Source: Pseudaeromonas sp041911695 (GTDB taxonomy: Bacteria > Pseudomonadota > Gammaproteobacteria > Enterobacterales > Aeromonadaceae). From it: a DNA stretch of 5,511 nucleotides. Positions 1-3,811 of this stretch are shown piece by piece. Under the pieces are notes generated by a model. It did not search any database, had not been told where the DNA came from, and saw only the letters and a list, made by a program, of their open reading frames with translations. A program made the translations under genes and the position numbers. The DNA lies in contig JAYROM010000194.1 in assembly GCA_041911695.1 (NCBI GenBank), forward strand, positions 1 to 5,511, written 5' to 3'. Each line of letters begins with the position of its first letter. The stretch's first letter is position 1.

Positions 1-300
1 AACGAAACGGCCAGTGCCGCCACGGTCACTATTGCCAACGGCAAGACGGTCAAAACGACCTATGGTTATCCAAACGGTTCGGACCTGATGAATATGCTGG
101 AGATCTCGGCCAGCAGTGCCGCAGTACCCGGCGATACCGATTTTATCTATGACCTGGCTGATAATGCGCCTAATACCATGATTTTCTGGCCAACAAGCGG
201 TTTCACCTCGAAGCTGGCCCAGAGCACCTGCAATGTCACCTACAGTGACCCGCGGAGCGCCGGTGATGCGCCGCTAATTACATTTTTTTCCGGCTGCTAA
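1..300 (+). CDS. Type IV pilin, MSHA-like (3' end only)
   Basis: The frame is open from base 1 to a TAA at 298-300, giving the last 99 residues of a protein whose start lies left of the window. The C-terminus has the look of a mannose-sensitive haemagglutinin (MSHA) type pilin: a YGYP segment, a beta-rich Thr/Ala/Ser/Gly region, and a final loop from Cys76 (in STCNVTYSD) to Cys99, the very last residue. Such a pair normally forms the disulfide that closes the pilin D-region. The pilin would be assembled in the inner membrane into a surface pilus used for adhesion. The N-terminal prepilin peptidase site and hydrophobic helix that would prove the assignment are outside the window, so MshA cannot be told from MshB or another minor pilin. 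The next gene is on the opposite strand and a strong terminator follows, so this is the last gene of its transcript. Confidence 0.72.
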   Translation, partial: NETASAATVTIANGKTVKTTYGYPNGSDLMNMLEISASSAAVPGDTDFIYDLADNAPNTMIFWPTSGFTSKLAQSTCNVTYSDPRSAGDAPLITFFSGC

Positions 301-337
301 CTGTTAGCCCCGCCAGATTACCGTCTCTTGCTGTTAC

Positions 338-368
338 ACACGCGCCGACAGTTGCCGGCGCGTGTTTT
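338..368 (+). terminator. Rho-independent terminator of the pilin gene
   Basis: A perfect 10-bp stem, ACACGCGCCG (338-347) with CGGCGCGTGT (356-365), encloses an 8-nt loop and runs into TTTT (365-368). It lies 37 bases after the pilin stop. No T-run follows on the minus strand, so it should act mainly on rightward transcription. The converging minus-strand gene has no clear terminator of its own. Confidence 0.85.
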
Positions 369-393
369 CAAACCGCTGATGCCCGTTTGCTAA

Positions 394-966
394 TTACTGG
401 GCCAAGCCAATCTGCTTCATAAAGGCCAGGTTATCCCAGAACAGGTACTCTTCATCCATCACCCCGGCCTTGGTCCAGTGGCCCAGCGTGGCCATGGTCA
501 GCTTGAACGACTTGCCGGTAGGCGGCAGGGTCTTGCCATTTCCAATCGGCATCGGCTGACTGAAAGTACCTTCAATCACCCCGATCACTCCGGTCCACGG
601 GCCGGAGCCAAACTTCACCGGATGTACATCAATGTGGGTATTCGGCGCGAACACGAACATCTTCTTCAATTCTGCAATGTGCGCATCAATCCCCTTGGTG
701 GTGCTGCCATCCGGGTAGTGCACCAGAATGTTCTGATCATGGCTTTCATGCAGGCGATCCCACTTCTGGTGGCTATATACATCAAAGTCCAGCTCATCAA
801 ACTTCTTCAGATGCTTCTGTACCTGTTGCTCGGCATGCTGGTAGTGCTCTACCTGCTTCATCAGCGGCGGAATCGCGGTAACCGGATCGGCCTTTTGCTC
901 TGCCGCCATCACAGAAGCGGATACCAGAGTGCCAGTCAGTGCCAGGGTTAACAGTGCGTATTTCAT
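394..966 (-). CDS. Exported SnoaL-like (NTF2-fold) ester-cyclase family protein
   Basis: The protein is 190 aa. Residues 1-21 form a signal peptide: MKY, a hydrophobic core, then VMA before AEQ, with cleavage probably after Ala21 or Ala22. A charged, probably helical stretch (about 35-60) leads to an NTF2/SnoaL-like domain (about 62-190). Family-like segments are HYPDGSTTKG (83-92), APNTHIDVHP (107-116), FGSGPWT (119-125), GTFSQPMP (133-140), LPPTGKSF (147-154) and EEYLFWDNLAFMKQIGLA (172-189). Relatives bind or isomerise small hydrophobic molecules in a cone-shaped pocket, but the substrate here is unknown. Export points to the periplasm, unlike the cytoplasmic polyketide cyclases that name the family. 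The start at 966 is preferred over an in-frame ATG at 1041 because it begins the signal peptide and has GAGGAA (978-973) six bases upstream. It is divergent from the LysR gene, which may control it. Confidence 0.85.
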   Translation of the reverse strand: MKYALLTLALTGTLVSASVMAAEQKADPVTAIPPLMKQVEHYQHAEQQVQKHLKKFDELDFDVYSHQKWDRLHESHDQNILVHYPDGSTTKGIDAHIAELKKMFVFAPNTHIDVHPVKFGSGPWTGVIGVIEGTFSQPMPIGNGKTLPPTGKSFKLTMATLGHWTKAGVMDEEYLFWDNLAFMKQIGLAQ

Positions 967-972
967 GGAATG

Positions 973-978
973 TTCCTC
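973..978 (-). promoter_or_regulatory. Ribosome binding site deciding the SnoaL-like start
   Basis: On the minus strand GAGGAA lies six bases before the ATG at 966-964. It selects the signal-peptide start over the longer in-frame start 75 bases upstream, whose added residues are non-hydrophobic and would mask the signal peptide. Confidence 0.75.
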
Positions 979-1020
979 GTTGTTGATTTGTTTGCCCGAC
1001 ATCTTGGGGCGGTGTATTGT

Positions 1021-1026
1021 TTTATA
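1021..1026 (-). promoter_or_regulatory. Possible -10 element for the SnoaL-like gene
   Basis: On the minus strand the bases read TATAAA, five of six matching the sigma70 -10. The hexamer 17 bases upstream (TTTCTT) is a poor -35, which would fit a promoter needing an activator such as the divergent LysR protein. The dyad at 1067-1091 lies about 40-65 bases upstream of this -10, a usual distance for LysR activation. This is a tentative call. Confidence 0.3.
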
Positions 1027-1066
1027 AACCGCAATCATCAACGAAGAAACCGTGCTTTATGCAATG

Positions 1067-1091
1067 CATTGTTACGATTTAGGTAACAATG
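1067..1091. promoter_or_regulatory. Candidate LysR-type operator (T-N11-A dyad)
   Basis: CATTGTTAC (1067-1075) and GTAACAATG (1083-1091) are perfect 9-bp inverted arms separated by 7 bases. T1073 and A1085 are placed symmetrically 11 bases apart, the T-N11-A core typical of LysR-family sites. The left arm overlaps a second perfect palindrome, CAATGCATTG (1062-1071). The site is between the divergent lysR-type and SnoaL-like genes, immediately before the lysR-type start, so it could mediate both autorepression and control of the neighbour. Binding is inferred from position and symmetry. Confidence 0.6.
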
Positions 1092-1106
1092 TCCAATGGG
1101 AGTTAT

Positions 1107-2045
1107 ATGGACCTGACTAAAACGATGCAAACTTTCATTGATGTGGCCGACACAGGTAGCTTTATTGCTGCCGCTGAGAAGCAGGCCACCTCGAACGCCT
1201 CGGTATCGCGGCAGATTGCGATGCTGGAAGAGCATCTCGGTGCCCGTTTACTGCAGCGCACCACCCGCAGGCTGTCATTAACAGAGCCCGGTCAGGCGTT
1301 ATACGAACGCGCCCACAAGATATTGATGGATATCGGTGAAATGGAGGCCGTGATAGGTCAACATACCTTGCATCCGAAAGGCCAGCTACGCATCAGCGCC
1401 CCCCTCTCCTTCGGCACCCGGGTGTTATCGCGCGTCTTGCCCGAATTCACCGCGCGCTATCCTGACGTGATACTCGATATCAACCTGAATAATCGCAATG
1501 TTGACCTGGTCGATGAAGGGATCGATGTGGCGCTGATCATGGCGCAATCGCTCAACCCGGCGATGATTGCCCGCAAGCTATCGACCGTCGATATGCTGGT
1601 CTGCGCTGCGCCGAGTTATCTGGATCAGCACGGGCGCCCAGAGCACCCCAGCGATCTGGTGACGCATCACATCCTCAAACATAAGACCATCACCGCCAGT
1701 GATTGCTGGACATTTATGGATACGACCGGACATAGCGAGTCCGTGCACTTTACTCCGCACGTTCTCGCCAATAGTGGGGACATTCTGGGCAATATGGCAC
1801 GCGCCGGAATGGGGATCGCCGCGCAGCCCGATTTCCTGGTGATGGAGGATATCGAACAGGGGCTGATCGAGCCGGTACTGACCGACTGGTATCTGGGCGA
1901 ATACTATATCTACGCCACCTATGTCAGTCGCCAATATCTCTCCCCCAAAGTCCGGGTGTTTATCGACTTTCTGGCCGAACATCTGAGCACCTTGTGCCGT
2001 GAACGCGTCCGTCTGGTGCGCGAGCAGCACCGGCGTCGTGCCTGA
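1107..2045 (+). CDS. LysR-family transcriptional regulator
   Basis: The protein is 312 aa, the usual family length. Residues 2-60 form the winged helix-turn-helix: MDLTKTMQTFIDVADTGSF, then AAAEKQATSNASVSRQIAML as the turn and recognition helix, then LGARLLQRTTRRLSLTEPG as the wing. A linker helix (about 62-88) leads to a periplasmic-binding-like effector domain (about 90-295) beginning GQLRISAPLSFG. It ends in a basic tail (RERVRLVREQHRRRA). The general build resembles the CrgA/YafC-like group, but the effector cannot be named. The start at 1107 is preferred because LysR proteins usually begin just before this helix and GGGAG (1098-1102) precedes it, though the spacing is short (4 bases). 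An alternative ATG at 1089 adds six residues and lies inside the candidate operator. It probably regulates the divergent SnoaL-like gene. No role in the peroxide operon downstream is indicated, because that operon has its own promoter and regulator. Confidence 0.92.
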   Translation: MDLTKTMQTFIDVADTGSFIAAAEKQATSNASVSRQIAMLEEHLGARLLQRTTRRLSLTEPGQALYERAHKILMDIGEMEAVIGQHTLHPKGQLRISAPLSFGTRVLSRVLPEFTARYPDVILDINLNNRNVDLVDEGIDVALIMAQSLNPAMIARKLSTVDMLVCAAPSYLDQHGRPEHPSDLVTHHILKHKTITASDCWTFMDTTGHSESVHFTPHVLANSGDILGNMARAGMGIAAQPDFLVMEDIEQGLIEPVLTDWYLGEYYIYATYVSRQYLSPKVRVFIDFLAEHLSTLCRERVRLVREQHRRRA

Positions 2046-2084
2046 TCGGGTTTACGGGCGGCGGATCTTTTTTTCATCACCTGT

Positions 2085-2112
2085 TTGACATTCATATCGC
2101 GTGCGATATTAT
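2085..2112 (+). promoter_or_regulatory. Sigma70 promoter of the ohr operon
   Basis: TTGACA (2085-2090), a perfect -35, and TATTAT (2107-2112), five of six matching the -10, are 16 bases apart. The predicted transcription start is near 2119, giving a leader of about 90 bases before ohr. Such a strong promoter suits repression control: the -10 lies within the inverted repeats annotated at 2094-2116, so a bound repressor would exclude RNA polymerase. Confidence 0.8.
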
Positions 2113-2116
2113 CGCA
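2094..2116. promoter_or_regulatory. Candidate OhrR operator: nested inverted repeats over the -10
   Basis: Two perfect dyads share an arm. The first is ATATCGC (2094-2100), GT, GCGATAT (2103-2109). The second is TGCGATA (2102-2108), T, TATCGCA (2110-2116). They occupy the spacer and the -10 of the ohr promoter. MarR-family dimers bind such short palindromes, and the only MarR-type regulator in the window is encoded two genes downstream in the same operon, so OhrR autorepression is the natural reading. A further GCGATAT copy is at 2163-2169 in the leader. Symmetry and position are seen, and the identity of the binder is inferred. Confidence 0.68.
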
Positions 2117-2196
2117 TGCATGGCGCGGCGAGTTGCCATATCACTACCCGATTTGACCGTGCGCGATATCCGCAGTAACGGCCATCATTCACGCTT

Positions 2197-2202
2197 GAGG
2201 AG
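2197..2202 (+). promoter_or_regulatory. Ribosome binding site deciding the ohr start
   Basis: GAGGAG lies seven bases before the ATG at 2210. It fixes this start against an in-frame ATG at 2120 that has no such site and sits at the predicted transcription start. Confidence 0.85.
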
Positions 2203-2209
2203 AAAAACC

Positions 2210-2638
2210 ATGTCCCTGCAAAAAGTGCTGTATACCACCTCTGCTACTGCCACCGGCGGCCGTGATGGTCGCGCCGTGTCTGTCGATAACCAGCTGGATG
2301 TCAAACTGACCACGCCGCGCGAACTGGGCGGGCTGGGTGGTGCTGGCACCAACCCGGAACAACTGTTTGCTGCCGGCTACGCCGCCTGCTTCCTGAATGC
2401 GATGAAGTTTATCGCCGCGCAGAACAAGTCGCCGATGCCAGCCGACACGACCCTGGAAGCTGAAGTCGGGATTGGTCCGAACGATAAGGGCGGCTTCGCG
2501 CTGAAGGTAGAACTCAAAATCTCGGCCCCGAGCATGACGCGTGACGCAGCCGTCGAGCTGGTTCATAAGGCGCATGAAATGTGCCCGTATTCCAACGCCA
2601 CCCGCGGCAATATCGACGTGACCCTGACTATTCTGTAA
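2210..2638 (+). CDS. ohr: Organic hydroperoxide resistance protein Ohr
   Basis: The protein is 142 aa, the normal Ohr length (OsmC/Ohr fold). It is a cytoplasmic thiol peroxidase that reduces organic and fatty-acid hydroperoxides to alcohols and in studied members is recycled by lipoylated proteins. Expected catalytic residues are present: Cys60 in AAGYAACFLNA (peroxidatic), Cys125 in HEMCPYSNATRGN (resolving), and the supporting Arg18 (TGGRDGRA) and Glu50 (GTNPEQLFAAGY). The MSLQKVLYTTSATATGGRDG opening and the VTLTIL ending are typical. The start at 2210 is chosen for its ribosome site and family length; an upstream in-frame ATG would add 30 residues without family support. This is the first gene of an operon with a Cys glutathione peroxidase and ohrR, and is likely induced by organic peroxides when OhrR leaves the promoter. 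It ends in TAA immediately followed by TAG. Confidence 0.97.
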   Translation: MSLQKVLYTTSATATGGRDGRAVSVDNQLDVKLTTPRELGGLGGAGTNPEQLFAAGYAACFLNAMKFIAAQNKSPMPADTTLEAEVGIGPNDKGGFALKVELKISAPSMTRDAAVELVHKAHEMCPYSNATRGNIDVTLTIL

Positions 2639-2656
2639 TAGATCTATTCTGACCGA

Positions 2657-2690
2657 CGGCATAGCGCAGCCCGCGTTATGCCGCGTTTGT
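2657..2690 (+). terminator. Intercistronic hairpin, possible partial terminator
   Basis: CGGCATAGCGC (2657-2667) and GCGTTATGCCG (2673-2683) pair over 11 bp with one G-U, closing a 5-base loop. The following CGTTTGTCT is a broken T-run, so termination would be incomplete. It lies between ohr and the peroxidase gene and could lower expression of the two distal genes relative to ohr or protect the ohr message from decay. There is no second promoter as good as that of ohr in this gap. Confidence 0.5.
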
Positions 2691-2715
2691 CTATCTGCTC
2701 GCCCAAGGAGAAGGT

Positions 2716-3198
2716 ATGCATCCACTGGCTTCATTTAGCGCACAAACCCTGCACGGAGAAACCGTATCGCTGGCCGACTTTGCCGATAAGGTAGTTCTGG
2801 TGGTCAATACCGCCAGCCGCTGCGGTTTTACCCCGCAATATGCCGGACTGGAGAGCCTCTATCGCCAATATCGCGAACAGGGGCTGGTGATTCTCGGCTT
2901 CCCTTGCAATCAATTTGGCCAGCAGGAGCCGGGCGATGCCGCGGCTATCTCCTCGTTTTGCGAACTCAATTACGGGGTGACCTTCCCGATGTTCGCCAAG
3001 GTGGAGGTCAATGGTGAGCAGGCCCATCCGCTGTTTGTCTGGCTGAAGAAATCATTGCCGGGCATGCTGGGTGACGGGATAAAATGGAACTTCACCAAAT
3101 TCCTGATTGGTCGGGATGGCACACCGCTAGAGCGTTTCGCCCCCTTGACCAAACCGGAGGATCTCGAGCCGGCAATACGCCAGGCGCTCGGTTTATAA
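2716..3198 (+). CDS. gpx: Glutathione peroxidase family protein (Cys type, probably thioredoxin-dependent)
   Basis: The 160-aa protein has a thioredoxin fold and reduces peroxides. Family motifs occur in order: VVNTASRCGFTPQY with peroxidatic Cys36, LGFPCNQFGQQEPG with catalytic Gln70, FCELNYGVTFP with Cys82, and KWNFTKFLIGRDG with Trp124-Asn125. Together these give the Cys-Gln-Trp-Asn active site. Cys36 and Cys82 sit at the same numbers as the redox pair of yeast Gpx3, so an intramolecular disulfide recycled by thioredoxin is more likely than true glutathione use. The protein lacks the insertion found in E. coli BtuE and has no signal peptide, so it should be cytoplasmic. AAGGAG (2705-2710) lies five bases before the start. 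The gene is 77 bases after ohr and 18 before ohrR, consistent with one transcript. Its place in the operon suggests a role against organic or lipid peroxides. Confidence 0.94.
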   Translation: MHPLASFSAQTLHGETVSLADFADKVVLVVNTASRCGFTPQYAGLESLYRQYREQGLVILGFPCNQFGQQEPGDAAAISSFCELNYGVTFPMFAKVEVNGEQAHPLFVWLKKSLPGMLGDGIKWNFTKFLIGRDGTPLERFAPLTKPEDLEPAIRQALGL

Positions 3199-3216
3199 AA
3201 GAGTTGGAGTAAACCA

Positions 3217-3720
3217 ATGGATGACAAGCCGGCCTCCGCCGACCACCTAGCACAGACCGCTAACGACGAGACACCGACAGCACTGCTCCGACTGGATCGG
3301 CAGCTATGCTTTCCGCTGTATGCGGCCTCGCGCCTGGTCACCCGCTTGTACCAGCCATTATTGGAGCCCTACGGGATCACCTACCCGCAATATGTGGTGC
3401 TGATGATCCTGTGGCAAGAGGCGCCCTGCCCGGTATCACGCATTGGCGAGCGGGCTTTACTTAATACCAACACCCTGACCCCGCTATTAAAACGGCTCGA
3501 GCAATTGGGCTATCTGCAACGCCAGCGCTTGCCGAGCGACGAACGGGTGGTGCAGATCAGCCTGACTGACAGCGGCCTGGCGCTGAAACAGCAGTGCACC
3601 TGCATTCCGCTGACCATGTTCGAATCGCTGAACTTCCCGGTCGACAAGGCACTGGCCTTAAAAGGGTTGCTCGATGAATTGCTGGTGGCGCTGGAAGATG
3701 CCCCGGTCGAGCACGAGTGA
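3217..3720 (+). CDS. ohrR: MarR-family organic-peroxide sensor/repressor OhrR
   Basis: The protein is 167 aa, slightly long for OhrR because of an acidic, probably disordered N-terminal extension (about 1-22). The sensing region is textbook: LDRQLCFPLYAASR with reactive Cys31, and Tyr35, Tyr45 and Tyr56 at exactly the offsets (+4, +14, +25) of the tyrosines around Cys15 of Bacillus OhrR. The DNA-binding core (about 60-120) includes LNTNTLTPLLKRLEQLGYL (recognition helix) and the wing SDERVVQISLTDSG. In the C-terminal helices CTCIP places Cys127 and Cys129 ahead of where two-Cys OhrR proteins usually have their second redox cysteine (see findings). Oxidation of Cys31 should release DNA and switch the operon on. 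GGAG (3206-3209) lies seven bases before the start. As the last gene of the operon it repressses, it forms a negative feedback loop; the proposed site is 2094-2116. Confidence 0.94.
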   Translation: MDDKPASADHLAQTANDETPTALLRLDRQLCFPLYAASRLVTRLYQPLLEPYGITYPQYVVLMILWQEAPCPVSRIGERALLNTNTLTPLLKRLEQLGYLQRQRLPSDERVVQISLTDSGLALKQQCTCIPLTMFESLNFPVDKALALKGLLDELLVALEDAPVEHE

Positions 3721-3744
3721 CGACATCGCCGGGGCGTGGACAGT

Positions 3745-3775
3745 AAAAAACCCGCCACACTATGTGTATGGCGGG
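3745..3775 (-). terminator. Rho-independent terminator of katG
   Basis: Read on the minus strand, CCCGCCA (3775-3769) pairs with TGGCGGG (3757-3751). A short inner CAC/GTG helix (3766-3764 with 3760-3758) and a two-base bulge complete the hairpin, and TTTTTT (3750-3745) follows at once. It lies 36 bases beyond the katG stop. The plus strand has no T-run after the hairpin, so it would not terminate ohrR transcription in the usual way. Confidence 0.85.
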
Positions 3776-3790
3776 GTGTATGACGGGGTG
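3767..3790. repeat. 12-bp tandem duplication between ohrR and katG
   Basis: TATGGCGGGGTG (3767-3778) is followed directly by TATGACGGGGTG (3779-3790), 11 of 12 bases identical. The first copy provides one arm of the katG terminator. It looks like a small local duplication without evident function. Confidence 0.6.
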
Positions 3791-3811
3791 TGCTGTTAAC
3801 TACCTGACGGC

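Noticed and set aside
478..951. 157-codon plus-strand open frame opposite the SnoaL-like gene
   Set aside because: The opposite strand encodes a clear family protein with signal peptide; this frame has no family features and no convincing ribosome site.
967..1041. Longer SnoaL-like protein starting at 1041
   Set aside because: The added 25 residues would bury the signal peptide and lack a good ribosome site; ATG 966 has GAGGAA in place.
2046..2080. Possible terminator after the lysR-type gene, suggested by the T-run at 2068-2074
   Set aside because: No stable stem with a real loop could be found directly before the T-run.
2120..2209. N-terminal extension of Ohr from the ATG at 2120
   Set aside because: No ribosome site, it coincides with the predicted transcription start, and the remaining 142 residues already match full-length Ohr; GAGGAG at 2197-2202 marks ATG 2210.
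2189..2734. 181-codon minus-strand open frame opposite ohr
   Set aside because: Antisense to ohr with its full catalytic motifs; composition is typical of a shadow frame.
3700..3735. Inverted repeat GCCCCGG / CCGGGGC spanning the ohrR stop, considered as ohrR terminator
   Set aside because: The arms are 22 bases apart and followed by GTGGACAG rather than a T-run, so it does not meet the intrinsic terminator pattern.
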